A stretch of DNA of 64,000 nucleotides from Nocardioides pantholopis (GTDB lineage Bacteria > Actinomycetota > Actinomycetes > Propionibacteriales > Nocardioidaceae): assembly GCF_003710085.1 (NCBI RefSeq), contig NZ_CP033324.1, positions 744,001-808,000 of the forward strand. Reading direction: 5' to 3'. This document shows positions 25,653-34,094 of the stretch, in pieces. A program made the position numbers and the translations under genes. How positions within the stretch are numbered: the first letter of the stretch is position 1; each line of letters opens with the position of its first letter. Below the pieces are notes generated by a model, which had not been told where the DNA came from, ran no database searches, and saw only the letters and a program-made list of their open reading frames with translations.

Positions 25653-25758
25653 TAGCGTCGACGGGGTGCCGCACCGAGGCGGCGGGTCCGGGCGGTCAGG
25701 CACTGTGGGGGGAACCGTGAGCCGCATTCCGAGGGTGGGCGCCGTGGCGGCGCTGCGC
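25653..25758 (+). pseudogene. Orphan promoter, ribosome site and start codon (possible gene remnant)
   Basis: TAGCGT at 25653-25658 lies at the same distance from operator site 3 as the other -10-like boxes. Downstream is GGGGGGAA (25707-25714) and then GTG at 25717, opening VSRIPRVGAVAALR. After 14 codons the frame runs antisense into the 3' end of the GH26-like gene at 25759, and the continued translation looks like antisense shadow. Either a gene was cut off here when the hydrolase genes arrived, or the transcript is an antisense RNA to the hydrolase. Confidence 0.35.
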
Positions 25759-26739
25759 TCAGCGCAGCAGCACCGAGCGGGGGCGCCGCAGGTTGCGCCG
25801 GAACGCCGCCAGGCGCGGCCCGGTGAGCCGGAAGTCGCCGTCGGGGTCGCCGATGCGCTGGTCGAAGTAGGTCATCGCGACGACGTCGTTGCGCACCGCC
25901 TGGCGGTAGGCGTTGCGCAGCCAGCGGGCCGAGCGCTGCGGGCGGCGGGGGTCCCGGCGTACGCCGAACTCGCCCACCACCAGCGGCCGGCCGCCGGCGT
26001 ACCGCTCGGCCCGGCGCAGCAGCGTCCCGAAGCCCGTCCACGGGGCGTTGGTGCGCGGCGACCACCAGTTGTAGGCGTCGAAGCCGAACAGCGCCGGCGA
26101 CGGGGCGATCCACTGGCCGGGGGTGCGGCCCGAGGCCGGGTCGAAGGTCCAGCTCATCAGGATCGGCACGATGCTGACCAGCGGCGCCCGGGCGGCCGCG
26201 GCGGCGAGTGCATGCTCCTGCATCTCGACGAACCAGCCGGGCAGGTTGCCCGGGCCCGCGACGTCGTTCTCGGGCTCGTGGTGGAGGGTCAGGAAGACCG
26301 GCCGGTCGATCGCGGCCAGGCCGTCGAGCATCGGGTGCAGCCAGTCGTCGCTCGCGCCGGTCGCGACGTCGCGCCAGCTCCCGGGCACCTTGGTCGAGAC
26401 CAGCGGCAGCCGCCGCGCCGCGACGTCGTGGCGGGCCCGGCGTACCAGGCCCTCGGCCTGGTGCGGGAGGAAGTAGCTGCGCCGGGCGCCGAGCCGGTGG
26501 CCCAGGCGGCGCTCGTAGCGCTCGACGTTGCGGGGGAACTGCACGAATGCGCCGTAGTAGACGCGACCCCGGCCGGGGTCGCCGGGGAAGCGTGGCCGGA
26601 TCCCGGCGGCGGCCTCGACACCGGCGGCCCCAGCCGTCGGAATGGCCGTCGGAACTGCCGTCGGCAGGATCGTCCGCAGGGGGGACAGGGTGAGGGCCGT
26701 GGTGCCTGAGACGAGCAGGGCGCGGCGGGAGATCGTCAT
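25759..26739 (-). CDS. Tat-exported GH26-like glycoside hydrolase
   Basis: 326 residues. Start at 26739, with GGAAGG upstream, gives a twin-arginine signal (TISRRALLVSGTTALTLS). The mature part is a TIM-barrel hydrolase like GH26 mannanases: LTLHHEPENDVAG holds the likely acid/base Glu and VVGEFGVRRDP the likely nucleophile Glu. Also LMSWTFDPASGR and FGFDAYNWW. It could trim or release the locus polymer outside the cell. Its divergent neighbour is a clear paralog. Substrate unknown. Confidence 0.78.
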   Translation of the reverse strand: MTISRRALLVSGTTALTLSPLRTILPTAVPTAIPTAGAAGVEAAAGIRPRFPGDPGRGRVYYGAFVQFPRNVERYERRLGHRLGARRSYFLPHQAEGLVRRARHDVAARRLPLVSTKVPGSWRDVATGASDDWLHPMLDGLAAIDRPVFLTLHHEPENDVAGPGNLPGWFVEMQEHALAAAAARAPLVSIVPILMSWTFDPASGRTPGQWIAPSPALFGFDAYNWWSPRTNAPWTGFGTLLRRAERYAGGRPLVVGEFGVRRDPRRPQRSARWLRNAYRQAVRNDVVAMTYFDQRIGDPDGDFRLTGPRLAAFRRNLRRPRSVLLR

Positions 26740-27838
26740 GGCGACGCCTTCCGGCGAGTGCATCGGGGGGGACGTCCGGCGATGGGACCGGGGACGAGAC
26801 GAACCGGACGCTGCCTCCCCAGGCTACTGCGGGGCCGGTGCGGACCCCGGTCCCGAACGGCCGAGGTACCTGACCCGGCGCGCCGGTCTCGGCGCGGTGG
26901 CCGGGGTGCTCGGCAGCGGTCTGGCCGGTTCCGCGCTGGCGGGCTGCAGCACCGCCGAGCCGGCGCGCATCCGGGACGCCCCCGCCGGCCGGTTCCCGGG
27001 GGACCCCGGCCCGGGCCGGGCGTACGTCGGCGCCACGGCGCCGCTGGGGGTCGCGCTCGAGCGGACCCCGGCGTTCACGGCGGCGCGGCTCTCGATGAGC
27101 CGCCGGTTCTACCGCCCGCACCAGCTCGACGTGCTCGCCGCCGACGTGGCGCGGGACCTCGAGGCCGGGGTGCTGCCGTTCGTCTCCTGCAAGGTGCCGG
27201 GCTCCTGGGCGCGGGTCGTGCAGCGCCCCGGTCGGGCCTGGCTCGACCGGCTGCTCGACCTGCTGGATGCGGCCGGTGCGCCGGTGTGGCTGGCGGTCCA
27301 CCACGAGCCGGAGAACGACGTCTCGGCCCGGCACCAGCCGGCGGACTGGCGGGCCATGCAGCGCCACGTCATCGCCCGGGCCCGGCGGCGCGCGCCCAGC
27401 GTGACCGTCGTACCGGTGCTGATGCAGTGGACGTTCAGCCCCGCGTCGGGGCGCAGGCCCGAGGACTGGCTGATCCCCGAGGCCGACGTGCTCGGGGTCG
27501 ACGTCTACAACCAGTGGCGCCCCGACGGCCGGGCGCCCTGGGAGGAGTTCGCGGCCCTGGTCGGCCGGGTCCGCACGCTCGTGCCCGACCTGCCGCTGGT
27601 CGCGCCCGAGATCGGGTGCCGGGCCGACCCGGCCGACCCGCTGCGGGCCGGGAACTGGATCCGCACCGCGTTCGAGTTCTGCCTGCTCAACGACGTGGTC
27701 GCGATGGCGTACTTCGACGCCGAGTTCGACGGCGACGCCTCCTACCGGCTGGACGCCGAGCGCACCGCCGCCCTCGCCGCGGTCGCGGACCGGCCGGAGG
27801 TCGCCCGGCTCCCCGAGGCGACGGGGCCGGCCCGATGA
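26738..27838 (+). CDS. GH26-like lipoprotein, paralog of the divergent hydrolase
   Basis: From ATG 26738 it has 366 residues; GGGAG lies upstream, but the start overlaps the start codon of the divergent gene (CATG), so the N-terminal ~45 residues are uncertain. A lipoprotein signal follows: LTRRAGLGAVAGVLGSGLAGSALAGC with a lipobox and a preceding Arg pair. The catalytic part shares LAVHHEPENDVSA, LMQWTFSPASGR and VDVYNQWRP with the neighbour. The second Glu is in VAPEIGCRADP rather than VGEFG. Overlaps the next gene by ATGA. Confidence 0.72.
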   Translation: MATPSGECIGGDVRRWDRGRDEPDAASPGYCGAGADPGPERPRYLTRRAGLGAVAGVLGSGLAGSALAGCSTAEPARIRDAPAGRFPGDPGPGRAYVGATAPLGVALERTPAFTAARLSMSRRFYRPHQLDVLAADVARDLEAGVLPFVSCKVPGSWARVVQRPGRAWLDRLLDLLDAAGAPVWLAVHHEPENDVSARHQPADWRAMQRHVIARARRRAPSVTVVPVLMQWTFSPASGRRPEDWLIPEADVLGVDVYNQWRPDGRAPWEEFAALVGRVRTLVPDLPLVAPEIGCRADPADPLRAGNWIRTAFEFCLLNDVVAMAYFDAEFDGDASYRLDAERTAALAAVADRPEVARLPEATGPAR

Positions 27839-28734
27839 GCGCGGCCCGCCGGCTGCTCGGCGCAGCCGTGCTCGCCGGGGTGCTCGGGGCCGGCGCCGGC
27901 TGCGGGACCAGCGGCGGTGCGACGACCGAGGACCCGCCGGGCCCCCGGGTCGCGCACCGCCCGCCCGCGGAGCCCGGCCCGGGCTGGCGGCGGCTCGCGT
28001 GGGGCTTCGATGACGCGCCGGTCGCGGGCGGCCCGCTGCTGGACGGCCCGGAGCAGGTCGCTGCCGGGCTGGTCGGCGCGGAGGCCAGCTCCGGCGCCGC
28101 GCGGGTGCTGGCGGCGCCGGGGGAGCCCGTCGGGTCCGCCGCGCTCTTCGGCGACGCCGAGGCGGGGGGAGTTTCCGCCCTCCTGGTGACGACCGGCGGC
28201 GCGGAGCCGCTCTCGCCGGGCACCGGCGTGATCCGCTTCGGCGCCGACTTCTCGATCAACGAGGGCAACGAGGGCAACGAGGGCAACGAGGGCACCGAGG
28301 GCACCGAGGGCACCGAGGGCGCCGACGGCGCCGGGGCGAACCTGCTCCAGCGCGGCCTGTTCGGCGGGGAGACCCAGCTCAAGCTCCAGCTCGACGGGGG
28401 CGTCCCGTCGTGCCGGGTCGCCGGCACCAGCGGGGCGGTGCTCGTCTCGGGGGCGCCGGTGTCGGCCGGGCGCTGGTACCGCGCGGTCTGCCAGCGCGAC
28501 CGCGCCCGGGTCTCGCTCTTCGTGGCCCCGCTGCGCGCCGGCGCCCCGGAGAGCTGGACCTCCTGGACCCGGACCGGCGCGACCGGGCCCCTGGTGTGGG
28601 AGCCCGGCACCGAGCCGCTGGCGGTCGGCGCGAAGCTCAACGACCGCGGCGCCGTCGTGACGCAGAGTCCCGACCCGTTCCGGGGGCTCCTCGACAACGT
28701 GGTCGTGGACATCCAGCCCCCGGGCGGGTCCTGA
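27835..28734 (+). CDS. Secreted lipoprotein with LamG-like domain and 9-bp repeats
   Basis: 299 residues. Signal with lipobox VLGAGAGC at the start. The rest resembles a concanavalin/LamG jelly-roll (RFGADFSINEG, RGLFGGETQLKLQLDGG, WYRAVCQRD, LDNVVVDIQP), the kind of fold that binds polysaccharide. A loop at about residues 142-162 is made of NEG/TEG triplets from a 9-bp tandem repeat. Translationally coupled to the GH26-like lipoprotein, so it may serve as its carbohydrate-binding partner. Confidence 0.7.
   Translation: MSAARRLLGAAVLAGVLGAGAGCGTSGGATTEDPPGPRVAHRPPAEPGPGWRRLAWGFDDAPVAGGPLLDGPEQVAAGLVGAEASSGAARVLAAPGEPVGSAALFGDAEAGGVSALLVTTGGAEPLSPGTGVIRFGADFSINEGNEGNEGNEGTEGTEGTEGADGAGANLLQRGLFGGETQLKLQLDGGVPSCRVAGTSGAVLVSGAPVSAGRWYRAVCQRDRARVSLFVAPLRAGAPESWTSWTRTGATGPLVWEPGTEPLAVGAKLNDRGAVVTQSPDPFRGLLDNVVVDIQPPGGS
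28261..28320 (+). repeat. 9-bp in-frame tandem repeat
   Basis: GAGGGCAAC occurs three times, then GAGGGCACC three times, then a partial unit. It encodes EGN/EGT repeats in the LamG-like lipoprotein. Units are multiples of three, so slippage would change loop length without a frameshift. Confidence 0.85.
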
Positions 28735-28736
28735 GG

Positions 28737-30212
28737 TCAGGTCCCGCAGAACGTCCGGTACGCCCGGGCGAAGTCCTCCGGGGCGGGGGCGGCGTACCGC
28801 TCCAGGCCGGGCCGCGGGTGGTACGGCGCGGCGAGCACCTCGTGCAGCCGCTCGAACGGCGCGAGGTCGCCGGCGGTCGCGGCGTCCAGCGCCTCCTCGA
28901 CCAGGTGGTTGCGGGGCACGTAGACCGGGTTGACCCGGTCCATCGCCGCGCCGTCGGGCTCCAGCGCGCGCCACCGTCCGAGCCAGGCGTCCAGGGCCGG
29001 CAGGTCGAGGACCAGGCCGCGCACCGGCTCGGCGTCCCCGCGGGCGGCGTCGCCGAGCGCCCGGAAGGCGGTGGTCCAGTCGACGTGGCCGGACTGCAGG
29101 CTGCCGAGCAGCTCCTCGGCGAGGTCGAGCACCTCCGGGTCGGCGGGGCCGGCGGGCGCGGCGGGCAGGCCCAGCTTCGCCCGCATCCCCCCGGTCCAGG
29201 CGGCGGCGTACGCCGGGGCGAACCGGCCCAGGGCCTCGGTCGCCACCCCGATCGCGGCGTCCTGGTCCTCGGCGAGCAGCGGGAGCAGCGCCTCGGCCAG
29301 CCGGGCGAGGTTCCACTGGGCGATGCCGGGCTGGTTGCCGTAGGCGTAGCGGCCGCCCTCGTCGATCGAGCTGTAGACGGTGGCCGGGTCGTAGGCGTCC
29401 AGGAACGCGCACGGCCCGTAGTCGATGGTCTCCCCGGAGATCGTCATGTTGTCGGTGTTCATCACCCCGTGCACGAAGCCGACCAGCATCCACTGCGCGA
29501 CCAGCGCCGCCTGGGCGGCGACGACGGCCTCGAACAGCGCGAGGTAGGGCTGCTCGGCCTGCGCCGCGGCCGGGTGGTGCCGCTCGATCGCGTGGTCGGC
29601 GAGCCGGCGCAGCAGGTCGACGTCGCCGGTGGCACGGGCGTACTGGAAGGACCCGACCCGCAGGTGGCTGGCGGCCACCCGGGCGAGCACGGCCCCGGGC
29701 AGCACCGTCTCGCGCTGGACCGGCCGTCCGGTGGCGACCACCGCCAGGGACCGGGTCGTCGGGATGCCGAGCGCGTGCATCGCCTCGCTGAGCAGGTACT
29801 CGCGCAGCATCGGCCCCACCGCAGCCAGGCCGTCGCCGCCCCGGGCGAACGGCGTGCGGCCCGAGCCCTTCAGGTGCAGGTCGCGGGGGCGTCCCGCCTG
29901 GTCGACGAGCTCGCCGAGCAGCAGCGCCCGGCCGTCGCCGAGCCGGGGCGAGAAGCCGCCGAACTGGTGGCCGGCGTAGGCCTGCGCGACCGGCCGGGCG
30001 CCGTCAGGGACCAGAGTCCCGGTGAGCAGCCCGACGCCGTCCGGGCTGCGCAGCGCGGCGGCGTCCAGGCCGAGGTCGGCGGCCAGCTCGGCGTTGAGCA
30101 CGAGCAGCTGCGGCTCGGGGGCCGCCGCGGCCTCCCAGGGGACTGCCAGCTCGGGCAGCTCGCGGGCGAACCGGTCGTCGAGGACCACTGTCGGGAAGGA
30201 AGCCAGGCTCAC
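28737..30212 (-). CDS. selO: Protein adenylyltransferase SelO (YdiU family)
   Basis: 491 residues. Pseudokinase-fold enzyme that transfers AMP to protein Ser/Thr/Tyr; in E. coli it is linked to redox stress. Motifs: [36 protein letters not shown] and [26 protein letters not shown] (Asn/Asp metal residues near 250-260). The C-terminus is FCGT, with Cys where eukaryotic forms hold selenocysteine. TACGCT ends 7 bases before the GTG, so the gene is probably leaderless. No functional tie to EPS genes is evident. Its 3' end is 2 bases from the convergent lipoprotein stop. Confidence 0.95.
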   Translation of the reverse strand: MSLASFPTVVLDDRFARELPELAVPWEAAAAPEPQLLVLNAELAADLGLDAAALRSPDGVGLLTGTLVPDGARPVAQAYAGHQFGGFSPRLGDGRALLLGELVDQAGRPRDLHLKGSGRTPFARGGDGLAAVGPMLREYLLSEAMHALGIPTTRSLAVVATGRPVQRETVLPGAVLARVAASHLRVGSFQYARATGDVDLLRRLADHAIERHHPAAAQAEQPYLALFEAVVAAQAALVAQWMLVGFVHGVMNTDNMTISGETIDYGPCAFLDAYDPATVYSSIDEGGRYAYGNQPGIAQWNLARLAEALLPLLAEDQDAAIGVATEALGRFAPAYAAAWTGGMRAKLGLPAAPAGPADPEVLDLAEELLGSLQSGHVDWTTAFRALGDAARGDAEPVRGLVLDLPALDAWLGRWRALEPDGAAMDRVNPVYVPRNHLVEEALDAATAGDLAPFERLHEVLAAPYHPRPGLERYAAPAPEDFARAYRTFCGT

Positions 30213-30219
30213 TCCGTCC

Positions 30220-30225
30220 AGCGTA
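30220..30225 (-). promoter_or_regulatory. -10 element of a leaderless selO promoter
   Basis: On the minus strand TACGCT is followed by 7 bases and then the GTG start at 30212, with no Shine-Dalgarno sequence. This is the same leaderless layout as for the cysQ-like gene. Confidence 0.55.
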
Positions 30226-30242
30226 CGTCGCGCCCGCGCGGC

Positions 30243-30923
30243 TCAGCGGTCGCGCGACCAGCCCAGCTGGTGGGCCAGGCCGACGGCGGCGAGCTGCGAG
30301 GAGACTCCCAGCTTCGCCAGGATCGAGCGGACCTGGGTGCGGACCGTCGCCTCGGACACCACGCTGAGGTGCGCGATCTCCCGCACCGTCCGGCCGAGGG
30401 CCAGCTGGGTGAGGACCTCCTGCTCCCGCGCCGTGAGCGCGCGGAACCGGGCGAGCAGCTGGTGCAGCTCCCGCTCCCGGCGCTGCCACTCCTCGATGAG
30501 CTGCTGACGCTCCTCGGGGGCCAGCACGGGCAGCCCCTGCGCGAGCCGGCGTACGGCGACGCTGATCTCGCGCAGTGGACTGCTCTTCGCCAGCACCCGC
30601 GCCGCGCCCCGCGCCAGGCACGCACCCCACGTCGCACGGTCGGTCTCGGCGGTGACCACCAGCACTGCCGCCTCCCGCTGCACCAGCGGAGCCACCAGGT
30701 CGATCCCGCTGCCGAACGGCCCCAGGTCCAGGTCGAGCAGGACGATGCCCGGCGCGGTGCTGTGCACCGCGTCCAGCAGGTCCTGGGCCCGCCCCGGGCT
30801 CTCCGGGACCGGCAGCCGGTGCACCTCGTAGCCCTGCATCGCCAGGGCCAGGTCGAGCGACTCCGCGAACAGGTCGTGGTCGTCGATGATGGCCACGCGG
30901 GACGGGTCAGCCGGGCGTCGCAT
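30243..30923 (-). CDS. LuxR/NarL-type response regulator 1
   Basis: 226 residues. Receiver domain at about 9-125 with the acidic pair D14-D15, phosphoacceptor D64 (VLLDLDLG), Thr in VTAETD and a Lys in VLAKSS, so it looks functional. A helical linker rich in Glu/Arg leads to a LuxR HTH at about 155-220 (LTAREQEVLTQLALGRTVREIA ... ILAKLGVSSQLAAVGLAHQLGW). Its start overlaps the histidine kinase stop by 17 bases, so the two form a two-component pair. The HTH is close to those of regulators 2 and 3. Confidence 0.9.
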   Translation of the reverse strand: MRRPADPSRVAIIDDHDLFAESLDLALAMQGYEVHRLPVPESPGRAQDLLDAVHSTAPGIVLLDLDLGPFGSGIDLVAPLVQREAAVLVVTAETDRATWGACLARGAARVLAKSSPLREISVAVRRLAQGLPVLAPEERQQLIEEWQRRERELHQLLARFRALTAREQEVLTQLALGRTVREIAHLSVVSEATVRTQVRSILAKLGVSSQLAAVGLAHQLGWSRDR

Positions 30924-32358
30924 GGGCGTCTCCCCGGGGGTCGCGCAGCGAGATCACGAAGCACGCCCCCTCCGGCAGGGGGTCGTGGCTGAGCCGGCCG
31001 CCGACCTCCGCGAGCAGGCGCCGGGCCAGGTGCAGCCCGATGCCGCTGCCGGGGGAGTCCGGACCGCGCACGCCGCGGGCGAAGATCCGGCCGTGCAGCC
31101 GCTCGGGGACCCCGGGCCCGGAGTCGCTCACCCGGATCGTCACCCAACCCGGGGCGAGGCCGCACCGGACCTCGACCGCGGCGCCCGGGGCATGGGTCGC
31201 GGCGTTGACCAGCAGGATGTTGACAGCCTCGGCGAGCGTGTCGGCGACCGCGCACGCCACCAGCCCGCTGGGCTCCCACCGCACGTCCGCCCCCTGGGTG
31301 CGGTGGCGCAGGACCACGGGCTCGAGCACGGTGTCCAGGTCGACGACAGTGGGACGGGGCGGGAGGCCGCCCTGCAGCAGCCGGTCCAGGCGGCCGGCCT
31401 CCCGGGCGGCCATCCGGGCCAGGCTCGGCCGCTGCTCGGCCGGCACCGCCTCCTCGGAGCTGAACAGCTCCAGGGCGGTGCCGATGCCGGCGATCGTGCC
31501 CTTCACCTCGTGCAGGCGCTCGCGGTCGGCGCTGCTGGCCGCCTCCAGGGCGGTGAGCCGGGCCCGCAGCCCGACCGTCAGCATCCGGTCGTCCCGGATG
31601 GCCTGGGCGAGCAGCGCCAGGGAGCCGGTCGTGACCAGCAGGGCCGCGCCGAAGCCGACCGCCAGCTCGGCCAGGTGGGTCGCGCCGCTCGCCGGCGCGC
31701 CGTCCTCGGCGAGCAGCGCGAGCGCCTGCGCGGCGCAGAACCCCACCGCCGCCCCCTGGAACCGCGGCAGCACCCACCGGGGCAGCGTGGCGGCCCGGGC
31801 CAGGACCGCGGCGCCCAGCACCCCGCAGCCGAGCATCCCGACCGCGGCGACGAGCGTGCCGGCGCCGGAGAGTCCCGCCGGCACGTCGCGGCTGCCGACC
31901 ACGACGTGCAGCGTCGTGACCAGCAGCCCGGTGCCGAGGCCGAGCACGAACGGGTCGACGTGGTGGGTGTCCTGACGCGCCGCGAGGAAGCGGAAGATCG
32001 CGACCAGGAGCACGCCGACGAGCAGGGCGCTCGCCACCAGGTAGGCCGCCAGGTCGGTGCTCCCCGCCCCCTCCTCGAGGGCGGTCACGGACAGGCCGTG
32101 GCAGCCGACCAGGGCGGTCGCGGCGCTCAGCCAGGCGGTGGTCTCCGCGCCGGTGAGCCGCCAGTGCAGGTAGAGGAAGACCGACGAGGCCAGGCAGACG
32201 GTCGCGTACACCAGCGCCCCCGCGGCGGCGAGCCGCTCCGGGTCGCGCAGCCCGGGGACCAGTGCCGCCAGGACCGCGATCGGCGCCAGCAGCACGACGG
32301 CCACGACCAGCGTGCTCGGGTGCCCCCACGCGCCCGGAGGGTGGGTGAGCCTCGCCAT
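30907..32358 (-). CDS. Membrane histidine kinase
   Basis: 483 residues. The ATG at 32358 has AGGGGG upstream. Eight or so membrane helices fill residues 10-265, with no obvious sensor domain outside them. A short dimerisation helix follows with the probable phospho-His H283 (RERLHEVKGTIAGIGTAL), then a HATPase domain: N box NILLVNAATHA, G1 VSDSGPGVPE, G2 GSGIGLHLARRLL. The H-box resembles the NarL-partner kinases. It pairs with response regulator 1, encoded overlapping it. The signal is unknown; a membrane or cell-envelope cue is plausible. Confidence 0.88.
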   Translation of the reverse strand: MARLTHPPGAWGHPSTLVVAVVLLAPIAVLAALVPGLRDPERLAAAGALVYATVCLASSVFLYLHWRLTGAETTAWLSAATALVGCHGLSVTALEEGAGSTDLAAYLVASALLVGVLLVAIFRFLAARQDTHHVDPFVLGLGTGLLVTTLHVVVGSRDVPAGLSGAGTLVAAVGMLGCGVLGAAVLARAATLPRWVLPRFQGAAVGFCAAQALALLAEDGAPASGATHLAELAVGFGAALLVTTGSLALLAQAIRDDRMLTVGLRARLTALEAASSADRERLHEVKGTIAGIGTALELFSSEEAVPAEQRPSLARMAAREAGRLDRLLQGGLPPRPTVVDLDTVLEPVVLRHRTQGADVRWEPSGLVACAVADTLAEAVNILLVNAATHAPGAAVEVRCGLAPGWVTIRVSDSGPGVPERLHGRIFARGVRGPDSPGSGIGLHLARRLLAEVGGRLSHDPLPEGACFVISLRDPRGDAHATPG

Positions 32359-32430
32359 CTGACCCCCTGCTGCCGTCGTGCGCGCTGCCTCCGCCGATGC
32401 TTGTGGACTCCCCGTCAGCCGAACGTCTCC

Positions 32431-32436
32431 ACAGTA
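32431..32436 (-). promoter_or_regulatory. Candidate -10 element of the histidine kinase gene
   Basis: On the minus strand TACTGT lies 72 bases before the ATG at 32358. It fits TANNNT. No -35 is evident. It gives a leader of about 65 bases that contains the AGGGGG ribosome site. Confidence 0.35.
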
Positions 32437-32525
32437 GGGGCTCGGCGGCTCCGGCGGAGGCGCTCCGGGCAGGACAGGGAGGGAGGGGACCTCGGGGGTC
32501 ACCGGGCCGGGCCGGGCAGGAGCGC

Positions 32526-34001
32526 TCAGTACGCCCCGCGGTGGCCGAGCACCGCGCCGACGGTGCGGGCCACGATGGCCAGGTCCAGGCCCAGCGACCA
32601 GTTGTCGACGTAGCTGAGGTCGAGGCGGACGGTCTCCTCCCAGGAGAGGTCGGAGCGGCCGGAGACCTGCCACAGGCCGGTCAGCCCGGGCCGCACCGCC
32701 AGCCGGCGGCGCGGGTCCGCGTCGTACCGGGCGACCTCCTGCGGCAGGGCCGGCCGCGGCCCGATCAGCGACATCTCCCCGCGCACCACGTTGAGCAGCT
32801 GGGGCAGCTCGTCGAGGGAGTAGCGCCGCAGCACCCGGCCGACCGGCGTGATCCGCGGGTCCTGCCGGAGCTTGAACAGCACGCCGCCCGCCACCTCGTT
32901 GCGGGCGGCCAACGTCTGGTCCACGGTCTCGGTGCCCTGCCGCATCGTGCGGAACTTCAGCATCGTGAAGGGCCGGCCGTCGCGCCCGACCCGGGTCTGG
33001 CGGAACAGGGCCGGTCCCGGGCTGGTGGTGCGGACCGCGAGCGTCACCGCGAGGAGCAGCGGGGCCAGGAGGATCAGCGCCGCGGCCGCGGCCAGGCGCT
33101 CCCAGGCCACCTTCACCGCCCAGCGCGCGCCGTGCCGCCCCGCGTCGCGGACCCGCAGCAGCCGCAGCGCGCCGGCGTAGGCGACCGAGGTGCGGGCCGA
33201 GGAGACGTCGACCAGGCCGGTGCCCATCAGCATCTCGACCCGCCGGGCCTCCAGCTCCCAGCCCAGGCGGCGTACGACGGACGGGTCCAGGCCCGGCCCG
33301 GGGACGACCACCACGGCCTGCGCCCCGGTCCGGTCGACCAGCTCGGCCGTGCGCTCGCAGCCGATCATCGTCACGACCCCGGCGGTGTGCGCGGCCGGCT
33401 CCACCAGGCAGACCCCGACCGGCGTCAGGGGCCGGCCCGGTCGCCGCAGCTCGTCGAGCACGGGGGCGACGTCGCCGGCGTGCCCCAGGACCACCACCGG
33501 GGTCGCCGGGGTGCCCACGGCACCCAGCCGGCGACCGAGTGCGGTCACCGGGCCGGGGACCGGCAGCACGGGGGCGGTCCGCAGGAGCAGGGTGCCGCCG
33601 ACCAGCAGCGCGGCCAGCAGCATCAGCTGCTCGGACCCCGCGGCGTCGGGGGCGCGGACCGACACGACCCAGCCCGCCAGGCCGGCCACGGCACCGGCCC
33701 GCAGCACCGGGCGGACCGCGTCGCCCAGGGCGGGCATCAGCCGCCGCCGGCGGGCGGTGTGGTCACCGGCGACGGCGAGCAGCAGCAGCCAGACCAGCGG
33801 GACGCAGAGGACCAGGCCCGGGGCCATCGGTCCGCCGGCGAGCGTGGCCAGGCCCAGGGCGCCGACGGCGACCGCCAGGTCCGCGGCGACGGCGGTGGCC
33901 AGCTGCAGGCCGGGGCGCAGCAGCCGGGGCGCGACGTCCAGGACCGACGCTGTGTCTGCGACCACGGTGCTGCCCGAGGTCGGCACGGGGACCGAGCTCA
34001 C
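32526..34001 (-). CDS. Initiating polyprenyl-phosphate sugar-1-phosphate transferase (WbaP/ExoY type)
   Basis: 491 residues from a GTG with GGAGGGAG upstream. Four N-terminal helices, a CoA-binding-like domain (VVVLGHAGDVAPVLDELRR), a fifth helix (LAAAAALILLAPLLLAVTLAV), then the bacterial sugar transferase domain: RVGRDGRPFTMLKFRTM, SLDELPQLLNVVRGEMSLIGPRP, VRPGLTGLWQVSGRSDLSWEE. It loads the first sugar phosphate onto undecaprenyl phosphate, the committed step of repeat-unit synthesis. Having its own operator (site 4) suggests this step is controlled separately. Confidence 0.95.
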   Translation of the reverse strand: MSSVPVPTSGSTVVADTASVLDVAPRLLRPGLQLATAVAADLAVAVGALGLATLAGGPMAPGLVLCVPLVWLLLLAVAGDHTARRRRLMPALGDAVRPVLRAGAVAGLAGWVVSVRAPDAAGSEQLMLLAALLVGGTLLLRTAPVLPVPGPVTALGRRLGAVGTPATPVVVLGHAGDVAPVLDELRRPGRPLTPVGVCLVEPAAHTAGVVTMIGCERTAELVDRTGAQAVVVVPGPGLDPSVVRRLGWELEARRVEMLMGTGLVDVSSARTSVAYAGALRLLRVRDAGRHGARWAVKVAWERLAAAAALILLAPLLLAVTLAVRTTSPGPALFRQTRVGRDGRPFTMLKFRTMRQGTETVDQTLAARNEVAGGVLFKLRQDPRITPVGRVLRRYSLDELPQLLNVVRGEMSLIGPRPALPQEVARYDADPRRRLAVRPGLTGLWQVSGRSDLSWEETVRLDLSYVDNWSLGLDLAIVARTVGAVLGHRGAY

Positions 34002-34061
34002 GAGACGTCTCCCTCCGGCGAAGTGCGTTCACCGTAGGAAGCGGGGCGGGGGCAGGGCATG

Positions 34062-34074
34062 CCGCAATTCGGGG
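34062..34074 (-). promoter_or_regulatory. EPS-locus operator motif, site 4
   Basis: Minus strand CCCCGAATTGCGG, 61 bases before the sugar transferase start. Over 20 bases it matches site 6 at 16 positions when both are read toward their gene. A -10-like TACGGT (34036-34031) starts 32 bases from its centre, about 16 bases closer than at the other sites, which would put the motif near -44. Confidence 0.55.
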
Positions 34075-34094
34075 ATGTCCCTCGACGACCCCGC

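Noticed and set aside
25717..26709. A 330-residue plus-strand protein starting at the orphan GTG
   Set aside because: After the first 14 codons the sequence is antisense to the GH26-like gene and has shadow-like composition. Only the promoter, ribosome site and start look real.
26817..26834. CCCCAGGCTACTGCGGGG as a ninth copy of the EPS operator
   Set aside because: The spacer between the C and G runs is 10 bases instead of 5-6, the AATT-like core is missing, it lies inside the probable coding region, and no hexamer sits at the standard distance.
28737..30212. Selenocysteine in SelO
   Set aside because: The residue near the C-terminus is encoded as Cys and the frame ends with a normal stop two residues later, so no in-frame UGA decoding is needed.
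32429..32440. CCACAGTAGGGG as an operator copy before the histidine kinase
   Set aside because: It lacks the AT core and the left C run is broken. The stretch is better explained as a TACTGT -10 box on the minus strand.
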